The notes beneath the pieces were generated by a model. That model made no database searches, was not told the DNA's origin, and was given only the letters and a program-made list of their open reading frames with translations. Shown here in pieces: positions 1 through 7,133 of a stretch of DNA of 9,371 nucleotides. This stretch comes from an uncultured Ruminococcus sp. (GTDB lineage: Bacteria; Bacillota; Clostridia; Oscillospirales; CAG-272): NCBI GenBank assembly GCA_902778205.1, contig CACYWX010000101.1:1-9371 (forward strand), read 5' to 3'. Position 1 is the stretch's first letter; every line of letters starts with the position of its first letter. The position numbers and the translations under genes were made by a program.

Positions 1-1
1 T

Positions 2-1798
2 ATCTTTCACATGGACGAAGGGGAGCCCTTCCGGTTCGACTGGAACGCGCTTGTCCCCTCCGGCCTGTCCACCAAGGATTTCATCGCGCCGTCTTCCTTT
101 ACGTTTCAGAACGGCAGGCAGTTCGGGATGGGACGAAAGGTCGGGGCGGTGTCCTTTCTCCAGATCATCGCGCCGGAGCTGAACGACCGGGTGCTCGCGG
201 ATTTTCTTGACATGGAATCGGGTCTTGTGCTGTCCGTCCACCTCCGCTCCGTCGATCAGACCAAAGCGATCAAGATGGTGAAAAGAAAAATCACCGACCT
301 CGACAAGGCGAAGATCGAGGAACAGAAAAAGGCGGTGAGGGCCGGGTACGATATCGACATCATCCCCTCCGACCTCGCCACCTACGGGACGGAGGCAAAA
401 AAGCTGCTCCAGGACCTCCAGAGCCGGAACGAGCGGATGTTCCTCGTGACCTTCCTGCTCATGAACACGGCGGACAGTCAGCGTCAGCTGAACAACACGC
501 TGTTTCAGGCGTCCGGCGTCGCGCAGCGGCACAACTGCTCCCTCATGCGGCTGGACTATCAGCAGGAGGAAGGGCTCATGTCCTGCCTGCCCCTCGGTCA
601 GAATCTGGTGGGGATCGAACGGAGCCTGACCACCTCCAGCACGGCGATCTTCATTCCCTTCACCACACAGGAACTGTTCCAGAACGGCAGAGAGGCCCTG
701 TACTACGGGATCAACGCCCTGTCCAACAACCTCATCATGGTGGACCGGAAGACGCTGAAAAATCCGAACGGCCTCATTCTGGGGACGCCGGGCTCGGGCA
801 AATCCTTCTCCGCAAAGCGGGAAATCTCCAACGCCTTTCTGGTGTGTCCGGACGACGACATCATCATCTGCGATCCGGAATCGGAGTACGGCTCGCTGGT
901 GCGGCGTCTGAACGGCCAGGTGATCCGGATCTCCCCGACTTCCTCCGACTGCATCAACCCCATGGACCTGAACCTCAATTACAGCGACGACGAAAATCCC
1001 CTGTCGCTGAAATCCGACTTCATCCTCTCCCTCTGCGAACTGATCGTCGGCGGGAAGGAGGGGCTGCAGCCGGTGGAAAAAACCGTCATCGACCGGTGCG
1101 TCCGGCTGGTGTACCGGAACTACCTGAACGACCCCCGCCCGGAGAATATGCCCGTCCTCGGGGACCTGTACGACGAACTGCGGCGGCAGGACGAAAAAGA
1201 GGCGCAGTACATCGCAACGGCCCTTGAAATCTACGTCACCGGTTCTCTGAACGTGTTCAACCACCGCACGAACGTGGACGTGAACAACCGGATCGTCAGC
1301 TACGACATCAAGGAGCTGGGGAAACAGCTCAAGAAGATCGGGATGCTCGTCGTACAGGATCAGGTGTGGAACCGGGTCACGCTGAACCGCGCGGAACACA
1401 AATCCACCCGGTACTACGTGGACGAATTTCACCTGCTTCTCCGGGAGGAACAGACCGCCGCGTACAGCGTGGAGATCTGGAAGCGGTTCAGAAAATGGGG
1501 CGGCGTTCCTACGGGAATCACCCAGAACGTGAAGGACCTGCTGGGATCCCGGGAGGTGGAGAACATCTTCGAGAACAGCGACTTCGTATATATGCTGAAT
1601 CAGGCTCCGGGGGACCGGCAGATTCTGGCGAAGCTCCTCAACATATCGACGCACCAGCTCTCCTACGTCACGCAGTCCGGCGCGGGTGAAGGGCTTCTGT
1701 ACTTCGGCGGCACCATCATTCCCTTCGCCGACCGCTTCCCGAAGGACACGGAATTGTATCGGATCATGACCACCAAACTGAACGAGGTCGCAACATGA
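2..1798 (+). CDS. virB4: VirB4/TraE-family conjugation ATPase, N-terminus cut by window edge
   Basis: This is the AAA+ type ATPase of the type IV secretion channel, expected on the cytoplasmic face of the membrane, where ATP hydrolysis drives channel assembly and substrate transfer. Counting from the Met at 11, the Walker A motif GTPGSGKS is residues 258-265, an acidic DPESEYG motif follows at 288-294, Walker B YYVDEFH is at 468-474, and the conserved GITQN segment is at 502-506. The first ~200 residues form the N-terminal VirB4 region, ending near LPLGQN (193-198). The frame is open to the left edge (Ile-Phe-His precede Met11), and family members in such elements have about 800 residues, so about 200 are probably missing and the Met at 11 is internal. 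The stop overlaps the next start as ATGA. The motifs and the following gene order make the call firm. No damage is visible in the part present. Confidence 0.95.
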   Translation: MFHMDEGEPFRFDWNALVPSGLSTKDFIAPSSFTFQNGRQFGMGRKVGAVSFLQIIAPELNDRVLADFLDMESGLVLSVHLRSVDQTKAIKMVKRKITDLDKAKIEEQKKAVRAGYDIDIIPSDLATYGTEAKKLLQDLQSRNERMFLVTFLLMNTADSQRQLNNTLFQASGVAQRHNCSLMRLDYQQEEGLMSCLPLGQNLVGIERSLTTSSTAIFIPFTTQELFQNGREALYYGINALSNNLIMVDRKTLKNPNGLILGTPGSGKSFSAKREISNAFLVCPDDDIIICDPESEYGSLVRRLNGQVIRISPTSSDCINPMDLNLNYSDDENPLSLKSDFILSLCELIVGGKEGLQPVEKTVIDRCVRLVYRNYLNDPRPENMPVLGDLYDELRRQDEKEAQYIATALEIYVTGSLNVFNHRTNVDVNNRIVSYDIKELGKQLKKIGMLVVQDQVWNRVTLNRAEHKSTRYYVDEFHLLLREEQTAAYSVEIWKRFRKWGGVPTGITQNVKDLLGSREVENIFENSDFVYMLNQAPGDRQILAKLLNISTHQLSYVTQSGAGEGLLYFGGTIIPFADRFPKDTELYRIMTTKLNEVAT

Positions 1799-3309
1799 AA
1801 GAAAACAAGCTGAAATTCACCGGGGAGGAACTTCCCCCGAAAACGCCGCCCGGCAAGCCGAAAAGCGCGGTCCGGGATCTTCCGAAGGAGCTGACGCAGG
1901 CGGCGGTCCGGAACGCCGTAAAGGAATACGCGGACGACAACGCCGGAACGGACGCAGCTGTCAGCTTAACCGGAGCGGCAGAGACGTCCGGACGGATCCT
2001 CGAAAACGCAGTCCGGAACGAACAGATCCGGCAGCAGCGAAAAGCGAACGCCGACGCTCTGAAGGAAGAAGGATCGAATCCCGTGACAAGATTCCACCAG
2101 TGGCAGGCCATGAAGCAGAATTACACCGCCCGGAAGAACGGAGAGACCGCGGAAAAGACGGCGGAAACGGCCAAAACCGCCGCTGAAAAGACGGCGGAGG
2201 CCGCGGAGAAAGCCGCGAAGAAGACCGCGGAGTTTGTGAAGAAGCACTGGAAGGGCATTCTTCTTGTCCTTGCGATCGTGCTGGCTCTTGTGTTCCTTCT
2301 GGACGTCTTCTCCGCCTGCTCCATGCTCTTTCAGGGAGCGGGGAGCATTGTCGCCGGGAGCACCTACGCGGCGGAAGACGGGGAGATCACCAGCGCCGAT
2401 GCCGCCTACTGCGCGATGGAAGACGATCTGCGGCGTCTGATCGGCGAATACGAGGACACCCACGATTACGACGAATACGTCTATGTGCTGGACGAGATCG
2501 GACACGATCCCTACGTCCTCACCTCCATCCTCTCCGCCCTCCATCCCGGAGAATGGACGCTTGCCGACGTGCGGGACACCCTCGATCTGCTCTTTGAGAA
2601 GCAGTACGACCTGTCGGAGGGGCTGGACTTCGACACCCGGACCCGGATGGAACCGAGGACCGGGGAAATCCCCCTGATCGATCCGGAGACCGGGGAGGTG
2701 ATCGTCGTCCCCTACGACTACGAGGAAGAAGTCCCGTACCATTACATCACCTGCACCCTCACCCTGAAAAACAACGATCTGTCCCATGTTCCGGTCTACG
2801 TCATGACGGAAGATCAGCTCGCGGCCTATTCGACGTATATGTCGGTGCTCGGAGGGCGGGAGGACCTGTTCCCGGATTCGGAATACATCGGCCTCTACGA
2901 CGACTATTCCGACTATGACATACCGGAAGAGCTGCTCGCGGACGAGACCTTCGCCGCCATGATCGCGGAGGCGGAAAAATACCTCGGCTATCCCTACGTT
3001 TGGGGCGGCAGCAGTCCGGAGACCTCCTTCGACTGCTCCGGCTTTGTCTCATGGGTGCTCAATCACGCAGGATGGAGCATCGGGCGGCGGAGCGCGCAGG
3101 GGCTGTATGATCTCTGTACCCTCACCGCCTCTCCCCTGCCGGGGGATCTGGTGTTTTTCAGAGGAACCTACGACACGCCGGGAATCTCCCATGTGGGCAT
3201 TTATGTCGGAAACGCCATGATGCTCCACTGCGGAGATCCCATCGGCTATTCCAACCTGAACTCGTCCTACTGGCAGGAACACTTCGCCGGGTACGGACGG
3301 ATGCCGTGA
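1795..3309 (+). CDS. Membrane-anchored NlpC/P60 (C40) cell-wall hydrolase, CD1108 family
   Basis: The 504-residue protein is a probable peptidoglycan endopeptidase that locally opens the cell wall for the conjugation channel. Residues 1-118 are polar and charged. Residues 119-150 are a Lys/Ala/Glu-rich helix with an 11-residue repeat. A single transmembrane segment lies at about 154-179 (GILLVLAIVLALVFLLDVF core), preceded by Lys/His/Trp, which suggests a cytoplasmic N-terminus and an extracellular C-terminus. A family-specific acidic middle region follows (about 195-385). The C-terminal NlpC/P60 domain (about 387-504) has the catalytic Cys in FDCSGF (C414), His in ISHVGIYVG (H466) and a likely third residue H478 in MLHCGDP, so it looks active. 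GAGG at 1784-1787 lies seven bases before the start, and the ATGA overlap with virB4 implies coupling. In these ICEs this gene regularly follows virB4. Confidence 0.9.
   Translation: MKENKLKFTGEELPPKTPPGKPKSAVRDLPKELTQAAVRNAVKEYADDNAGTDAAVSLTGAAETSGRILENAVRNEQIRQQRKANADALKEEGSNPVTRFHQWQAMKQNYTARKNGETAEKTAETAKTAAEKTAEAAEKAAKKTAEFVKKHWKGILLVLAIVLALVFLLDVFSACSMLFQGAGSIVAGSTYAAEDGEITSADAAYCAMEDDLRRLIGEYEDTHDYDEYVYVLDEIGHDPYVLTSILSALHPGEWTLADVRDTLDLLFEKQYDLSEGLDFDTRTRMEPRTGEIPLIDPETGEVIVVPYDYEEEVPYHYITCTLTLKNNDLSHVPVYVMTEDQLAAYSTYMSVLGGREDLFPDSEYIGLYDDYSDYDIPEELLADETFAAMIAEAEKYLGYPYVWGGSSPETSFDCSGFVSWVLNHAGWSIGRRSAQGLYDLCTLTASPLPGDLVFFRGTYDTPGISHVGIYVGNAMMLHCGDPIGYSNLNSSYWQEHFAGYGRMP
2152..2198 (+). 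repeat. Imperfect 33-bp direct repeat coding for a Lys/Ala/Glu helix
   Basis: The 14-base string GAAAAGACGGCGGA occurs at 2152-2165 and again at 2185-2198, exactly 33 bases apart. It encodes two 11-residue units (AEKTAETAKTA and AEKTAEAAEKA, residues 119-140), followed by a degenerate partial unit to residue 147. An 11-residue period fits a continuous amphipathic helix leading into the transmembrane segment. It lies inside the hydrolase gene and is a coding repeat, not a separate element. The unit number may vary between related elements. Confidence 0.7.
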
Positions 3310-3325
3310 AAGGAGACATATATAT

Positions 3326-3598
3326 ATGAAGAATCCGAGAGCGAAATACCGGGAAGAAATGGAGAAGAATCTCGGGAAGATCGCCGAGCTTCAGGCCCGG
3401 AACCGGACGCTTCAGAAGAAGATCCGGGAGTCCGAGAACACGGACATTCTCGGCCTGATCCATGCGGTGAACATGACGCCGGAGGAGCTGGCGGAGTTTC
3501 TGAAACAGGCAAAGCCCGACGCAAAGCTGCCCGCCCTTCCGGACAGCATGACGGACGATGCAGAAACGGAGGGAGAATCCGATGACGAAGAACCGTAA
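3326..3598 (+). CDS. DUF4315 family small coiled-coil protein
   Basis: This 90-residue protein matches the DUF4315 pattern that sits between the CD1108-type hydrolase and DUF4366 genes in Tn1549/CTn-like elements. Residues about 6-40 (YREEMEKNLGKIAELQARN onward) are strongly predicted coiled coil. The conserved core NTDILGLIHAVNMTPEELAEF follows at about 38-58, and the tail is acidic (DDAETEGESDDEEP). There is no signal peptide, transmembrane segment or enzymatic motif, so it is probably cytoplasmic. The function is unknown; a role beside the conjugation apparatus is inferred only from its constant position. AGGAG at 3311-3315 is ten bases before ATG, separated by an unusually AT-rich ATATATAT spacer. 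Its last 17 bases overlap the next gene. Confidence 0.85.
   Translation: MKNPRAKYREEMEKNLGKIAELQARNRTLQKKIRESENTDILGLIHAVNMTPEELAEFLKQAKPDAKLPALPDSMTDDAETEGESDDEEP
3568..3574 (+). promoter_or_regulatory. Shine-Dalgarno site that fixes the DUF4366 start
   Basis: GGAGGGA lies seven bases before ATG 3582, inside the DUF4315 gene. It supports the start at 3582 over an in-frame ATG at 3558, which has no such site and would place eight extra charged residues ahead of a good signal peptide. Confidence 0.7.
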
Positions 3599-4472
3599 CG
3601 CGCGGATCGCGGCTCTGATCCTCGCCGCCCTTCTGTCCATGTTCCTCCTGCCCCTTGCAGCATTCGCGGACGGCGGGGACTATTACGCATACGAACTCCC
3701 GCCCGGAGCGGAAAATCCTGAATCCGTGGACGGAACCGGTGAGGCCGGGGACTGGATCGTGGAGGAAGAACCGTCTGATACACCCGAAGACACCGAATCA
3801 CCGGAATCCCCCGAAGACGAGTCCCCCTTCGGGGATTTTTCCTTTGAGGACCTCTTCGGAGGGCTTCTTTCCGCGTTCACCCCGGACGGGAACCTGACCC
3901 TTGTGGACGACTTCTCCTTCCTCACGGAGGACGAGGACGGAAACACGGAGGGAAAGCAGTTTCTGACCGTCCAGACCAAGGCGGGCAACACCTTCTTCAT
4001 TGTGATCGACCGGGCGCGTGAATCCGAAAACACCTATTTTCTGAATCTTGTGGACGAAGCGGACCTTCTCTCCCTGATGGACGAGCCTCCCGCGGAAAAG
4101 GCCGCGCCGGTCTGCACCTGCAACGATCACTGTACCGTGGGACACATCGACACAAGCTGTCCCGTCTGCGCGGCGGATATGACGGCTTGCCTCGGGACGG
4201 ACCCGGAACCCGAACCGGTGCCGGAAGAGGTGGTGATCCCGCCCGAGCCGGAGCCGGAGACGCCGCAGAAGGACGGCATGGAAAACACCATGCGGATCGT
4301 CGGCGCGGTGGGACTGCTGGCTGTGGCGGCGGTGGTCCTCTTGATCGTTTTCCGCGGAAAGAACAGAAAGCAGACGCCCCGTCACGATGAACCGGAGGAA
4401 GAGATGGAATTTCAGCCCTATACAGGCGAGGAGACGGAAACGTCGGAGCCGGAAAGTGAGGATCTGACATGA
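3582..4472 (+). CDS. DUF4366 (CD1107 family) secreted, membrane-anchored Cys-rich mobile-element protein
   Basis: The protein has 296 residues from ATG 3582. A clear Sec signal peptide (KNRNAR, then a hydrophobic core at 9-25) has a likely signal-peptidase site after AFA (29/30). A long acidic, Pro/Glu/Ser-rich stretch follows. The DUF4366 core runs from about 105 to 205: NLTLVDD, KQFLTVQTKAGNTFFIVIDR and FLNLVDEADLLSLMDE. A six-Cys cluster follows (C178, C180, C184, C193, C196, C203), then a Pro/Glu linker, a transmembrane segment at about 238-257 and a basic/acidic cytoplasmic tail. The topology implies an extracellular domain held in the membrane. The function is unknown. It follows DUF4315 with a 17-base overlap and ends in an ATGA overlap with topB. 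Family identification is firm; any role in mating-pair contact is inference. Confidence 0.88.
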   Translation: MTKNRNARIAALILAALLSMFLLPLAAFADGGDYYAYELPPGAENPESVDGTGEAGDWIVEEEPSDTPEDTESPESPEDESPFGDFSFEDLFGGLLSAFTPDGNLTLVDDFSFLTEDEDGNTEGKQFLTVQTKAGNTFFIVIDRARESENTYFLNLVDEADLLSLMDEPPAEKAAPVCTCNDHCTVGHIDTSCPVCAADMTACLGTDPEPEPVPEEVVIPPEPEPETPQKDGMENTMRIVGAVGLLAVAAVVLLIVFRGKNRKQTPRHDEPEEEMEFQPYTGEETETSEPESEDLT

Positions 4473-6535
4473 AACTGGTCATAACGGAAAAGCCCTCGGT
4501 CGCCCGGACCGTCGCCGCCGTTCTCGGAGCGTCCTGCAACCGGAAGGGATACTACGAGGGGAGCGGCTGGATCATCGCGTGGTGCTTCGGCCACCTCGCG
4601 GGACTGGCGGACGCCGCTGCATACGATCCCGCCTATCTGAAATGGAGGCGGGAGGATCTTCCTATCTTCCCCGATCCCTTCCGCTTCACGGTCTTTCCGG
4701 GGACAAAGGAACAGTATGAGCTGCTCTGTTCCCTGATGGACCGTCCCGACGTGGAGGGGATCGTGAACGCCTGCGACGCGGGGCGGGAGGGAGAGCTGAT
4801 CTTTCGGACCGTGTACGATCTCTCCGGATACCGCAAGCCCGTCAAGCGGCTCTGGATTTCCTCGATGGAGCTGTCGGCGATCCGGGAGGGATTTGAAAAC
4901 CTCCGCCCCGGCGAGGAATACGAGAATCTGCACCGGGCCGCTCTGTGCCGCGCGGAGGCGGACTGGCTTGTCGGGATCAACGCAAGCCGGTTTTTCTCCC
5001 TGCTCTACGGGGTGAAGCTGAACGTGGGCCGCGTCATGACGCCCACCCTCGCGCTGATGGCGGAGCGGGAGGCGGAAATCGCCGCGTTCACCTCCGAGAC
5101 CTTCTACACTGTATGCCTGGACTGCGGAATCTGCGCCGTCTCTGAACGGATCGCGGACCGGGAGAGCGCGGAACGGCTGGCGGAGGAATGCCATAAGGCG
5201 GTCGTCCGCTCTGTTGAAAAGAAGAAGAAAACGGCAAACTCGCCCCTGCTGTACGATCTGACGACGCTCCAGAGGGATGCCAACAAGAATTACGACTATA
5301 CGGCACAGCAGACGCTGGACGCCCTGCAAAGCCTGTATGAAAAGCGCCTCTGCACCTATCCCCGCACGGACAGCCGGTATCTGACCGACGACATGGAGGG
5401 CAAGGTCCCGGAAATCCTCGAAACGGCGCAGAGAGTCCTCGGACGTCCCCTCGACGCCCGGAACGCCTCCAACGCGAAAGCGGTCTGCGACAGCCGGAAG
5501 GTGTCGGACCATCACGCCGTAATCCCCACGGAATCGGCGGGGTACGTCGATCCCTCCACCCTCACACGGGAGGAAAATGACATTCTGCGTCTTGCCGCGT
5601 CCGCGGTCGTGCTGGCCCTGGGCGATCCCTTCCTTTATGAAGAGACCGCCGTCCTGCTGGACTGCGCCGGACAGACGTTTACGGCGAAAGGAAAAACGGT
5701 GATCGAGCCGGGATGGATGGAAGAACGGCTTGTCCGGAAGAACGATTTTGACGACATGCTCCCTGCGCTCGAAGAAGGACGGATCCTCGCGGTCAAAAGA
5801 GCCGAGGTAAAGGAATCAAAAACATCGCCGCCGAAGCATTACACGGAAGACACCCTCCTCGCCGCCATGGAGAACGCCGGATCGAAGGAGATGCCGAAGG
5901 ATGCGGAGAGACGGGGCCTCGGAACGCCCGCCACCCGCGCGGCAATTCTGGAAAAGCTGATCCACGACGGCTTCCTCACGCGGAAGAAGGCGCAGAAAGC
6001 CGCATTCCTCGTCCCCACGGAGATCGGAAAGAACCTGATCGCCGTATTGCCGGAGGAATTGCAGTCCCCCGTTCTCACGGCGGAGTGGGAACACCGGCTC
6101 GGGGAAATCGAGCGCGGAGAGCGGTCCCCGGAGGACTTCCTCGATGGGATCCGGGCCATGCTCCGGGACCTGATCGGGACATACACGCCCGTACCCGGCG
6201 CGGAAACGCTCTTCCCCTCGGGCGGGGAGCGGCTCGGGACCTGTCCCCGGTGCGGCGGCGCGGTGAAGGAATCCGTCAAGGGCTACTTCTGCGAGAACCG
6301 GGAATGCACCTTCGGTTTCTGGAAAGAGAATCGGCTGTTCGACGGGATCGGCAAAAGAATGGATTCCGCAACGGCAGCGGCTCTTCTGAACACCGGCCGG
6401 GCGGAACTCAAAGGGTGCTACTCCCGGAAGACCGGAAACCGGTTCGACTGCACGCTCGTCCTGTGCGACGACGGAAAAAAGACGGACTTCCGTCTGGAAT
6501 TTCATAACAACAAGGCAAAGGAGAAGGAATCATGA
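4469..6535 (+). CDS. topB: DNA topoisomerase III (type IA), ICE-encoded
   Basis: The 688-residue enzyme cuts and rejoins one DNA strand through a 5'-phosphotyrosine and probably resolves topological problems during excision, transfer or re-circularisation of the element. The Toprim domain starts with KLVITEKPSVA (catalytic Glu7) and has DAGREGE at 103-109 for metal binding. The active-site Tyr is Y297 in YPRTDSRYL. The conserved SDHHAVIPTE segment lies at about 350-360 and RGLGTPATRA at about 479-488. A C-terminal zinc ribbon (C592, C595, C608, C613) ends the protein; chromosomal E. coli TopB is about 653 residues, so this length is normal for the mobile-element type. GTGAGG at 4456-4461 precedes the ATG, which overlaps the DUF4366 stop as ATGA. 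All key residues are present, so it should be active. Confidence 0.96.
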   Translation: MKLVITEKPSVARTVAAVLGASCNRKGYYEGSGWIIAWCFGHLAGLADAAAYDPAYLKWRREDLPIFPDPFRFTVFPGTKEQYELLCSLMDRPDVEGIVNACDAGREGELIFRTVYDLSGYRKPVKRLWISSMELSAIREGFENLRPGEEYENLHRAALCRAEADWLVGINASRFFSLLYGVKLNVGRVMTPTLALMAEREAEIAAFTSETFYTVCLDCGICAVSERIADRESAERLAEECHKAVVRSVEKKKKTANSPLLYDLTTLQRDANKNYDYTAQQTLDALQSLYEKRLCTYPRTDSRYLTDDMEGKVPEILETAQRVLGRPLDARNASNAKAVCDSRKVSDHHAVIPTESAGYVDPSTLTREENDILRLAASAVVLALGDPFLYEETAVLLDCAGQTFTAKGKTVIEPGWMEERLVRKNDFDDMLPALEEGRILAVKRAEVKESKTSPPKHYTEDTLLAAMENAGSKEMPKDAERRGLGTPATRAAILEKLIHDGFLTRKKAQKAAFLVPTEIGKNLIAVLPEELQSPVLTAEWEHRLGEIERGERSPEDFLDGIRAMLRDLIGTYTPVPGAETLFPSGGERLGTCPRCGGAVKESVKGYFCENRECTFGFWKENRLFDGIGKRMDSATAAALLNTGRAELKGCYSRKTGNRFDCTLVLCDDGKKTDFRLEFHNNKAKEKES

Positions 6536-6672
6536 TCTGGGCTGCGTTTTTTGTGGGACTGGTGATCGGCGGCTGCTTCGGCCTCGGGGTAATGTGCCTG
6601 CTGGTGGTCAGCGGGGACGAATCCCGGCGCGAGGAATGGCGGGAGGCGCAGGAAAAGGAGGCGCGGAAATGA
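6532..6672 (+). CDS. 46-residue single-pass membrane miniprotein (DUF3789-like)
   Basis: The protein reads MIWAAFFVGLVIGGCFGLGV, then MCLLVVSGDESRREEW and a charged tail ending EKEARK. Residues 3-27 are one hydrophobic helix with small-residue spacing (G9, G13, G14, G17, G19) that could favour helix packing; the tail is charged. Pattern and context resemble the DUF3789-type miniproteins found in these ICEs, judged from memory of the family and not from an alignment. A strong AAAGGAG at 6517-6523 lies eight bases before the ATG, which overlaps the topB stop as ATGA, and its own stop overlaps the next start in the same way. It has both a start site and coupling, so I consider it real. Function unknown. 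Confidence 0.75.
   Translation: MIWAAFFVGLVIGGCFGLGVMCLLVVSGDESRREEWREAQEKEARK
6655..6661 (+). promoter_or_regulatory. Shine-Dalgarno site that fixes the start of the second miniprotein
   Basis: AAGGAGG lies seven bases before ATG 6669. It supports the 52-residue reading from 6669 over a longer in-frame start at 6594, whose extra 25 residues are Gly/Arg-rich and are only an out-of-frame reading of the upstream miniprotein gene. Confidence 0.75.
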
Positions 6673-6827
6673 GCTGGCTGTGGTTTTTCATCGGCACGGC
6701 GGCAGGTTTGACGGTCGGTGTTCTGATCGGCTTCTTTACGGGGATCGTCTGCCTTTACAATGCCTTGTACAAAATATGGGAAAGCGAGGAACAATGCGGT
6801 ACAAAAGACGGGAACGCGAGACGGTGA
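6669..6827 (+). CDS. 52-residue membrane miniprotein, similar layout to the preceding one
   Basis: The protein begins MSWLWFFIGTAAGLTVGVLI and continues GFFTGIVCLYNALYK before a charged end (IWESEEQCGTKDGNARR). Residues 3-30 form one hydrophobic helix with Gly at 9, 13, 17 and 21, again spaced four apart. It has a good ribosome site and an ATGA overlap with the previous gene, so both miniproteins appear to be translated in sequence. It also resembles DUF3789-like miniproteins of Gram-positive ICEs. A structural or holin-like role cannot be argued from sequence. Its 3' end overlaps the next gene by 34 bases in another frame. Confidence 0.72.
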   Translation: MSWLWFFIGTAAGLTVGVLIGFFTGIVCLYNALYKIWESEEQCGTKDGNARR

Positions 6828-7066
6828 TCCTCTACAACGAGGAGGAGGAAAACGCTTCGGTCTGTACGTTCAACCGGAAGCTGAAAAAGAAGCTCGCAAA
6901 GCTGGCCTCCCGGTTTCCGGACAAGGTGCGGCTGAAAGAGGTCACGGCGGGCGGGGAGTGCGTCACCTATACCCTCCCGAAAACCTGCGTCACCATCTTT
7001 CCGCCCCATACGGAGGACTGGAAGGACAACATGAGCAAACGTGCGAAGAGCGCGGAAGAAGAGTAA
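6794..7066 (+). CDS. Conserved small hypothetical protein of mobile elements
   Basis: This 90-residue soluble protein starts basic (MRYKRRERETVILYNEEEEN) and continues with a compact alpha/beta pattern: ASVCTFNRKLKKKLAKLASR, FPDKVRLKEV, then YTLPKTCVTIFPP and a charged C-terminus. The combination of a TxNRKL-type helix, an FPD turn and a LPKTCVTIFPP strand resembles a small family I recall from Firmicute phages and ICEs, with no assigned function. No catalytic motif, signal peptide or membrane segment is visible. The ATG at 6794 has GAGGA only three bases upstream, closer than usual, so translation may depend partly on coupling to the overlapping miniprotein. A GTG at 6824 is a possible but less likely alternative start. 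It is the last gene before the terminator-like hairpin. Confidence 0.65.
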   Translation: MRYKRRERETVILYNEEEENASVCTFNRKLKKKLAKLASRFPDKVRLKEVTAGGECVTYTLPKTCVTIFPPHTEDWKDNMSKRAKSAEEE

Positions 7067-7071
7067 CGGGA

Positions 7072-7126
7072 GCCGCTCCCTGCACGGACGGATAAGTCTA
7101 TGCGGGGGGCGGCATTTTTTGTTTTT
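7072..7126 (+). terminator. Rho-independent terminator or attenuator before the ArdC-like gene
   Basis: The 5' arm GCCGCTCCCTGCA (7072-7084) pairs with the 3' arm TGCGGGGGGCGGC (7101-7113). This gives 13 pairs, two of them G-U, with a 16-base loop (7085-7100). The stem is followed by A, six T, G and five T (7114-7126), which is a classical intrinsic terminator. A smaller alternative hairpin, GGGAG/CTCCC (7068-7072 with 7076-7080, three-base loop), overlaps the 5' arm and would exclude full formation of the main stem. No convincing promoter lies between the T-tract and the next ATG, only 11 bases on, so the next gene is probably reached by read-through. Confidence 0.75.
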
Positions 7127-7127
7127 G

Positions 7128-7133
7128 AGGAGG
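7128..7133 (+). promoter_or_regulatory. Shine-Dalgarno site directly after the terminator T-tract
   Basis: AGGAGG begins two bases after the T-tract and ends four bases before ATG 7138. It fixes that start and places the ribosome site immediately next to the hairpin structure. Confidence 0.75.

Noticed and set aside
11..13. ATG at 11 as the true start of VirB4
   Set aside because: The frame is open upstream to the window edge, no ribosome site precedes it, and the protein would lack about 200 residues usual in the family.
1966..2787. Minus-strand open frame opposite the NlpC/P60 gene
   Set aside because: Composition follows the complement of the Lys/Ala/Glu repeat and acidic region; no domain is seen.
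3316..3325. AT-rich CATATATATAT spacer before the DUF4315 start as a possible promoter -10 box
   Set aside because: No -35-like partner at proper spacing, and it is simply the spacer between AGGAG and ATG.
3821..3840. TCCCC-CTTC-GGGGA hairpin followed by five T inside the DUF4366 gene, resembling a terminator
   Set aside because: Only five base pairs, fully inside a coding region with normal codon use (Ser-Pro-Phe-Gly-Asp-Phe); premature termination is possible but unsupported.
4418..5515. Minus-strand open frame opposite DUF4366 and topB
   Set aside because: No known domain, no plausible ribosome site seen, and the opposite strand carries a fully conserved topoisomerase; this is a shadow.
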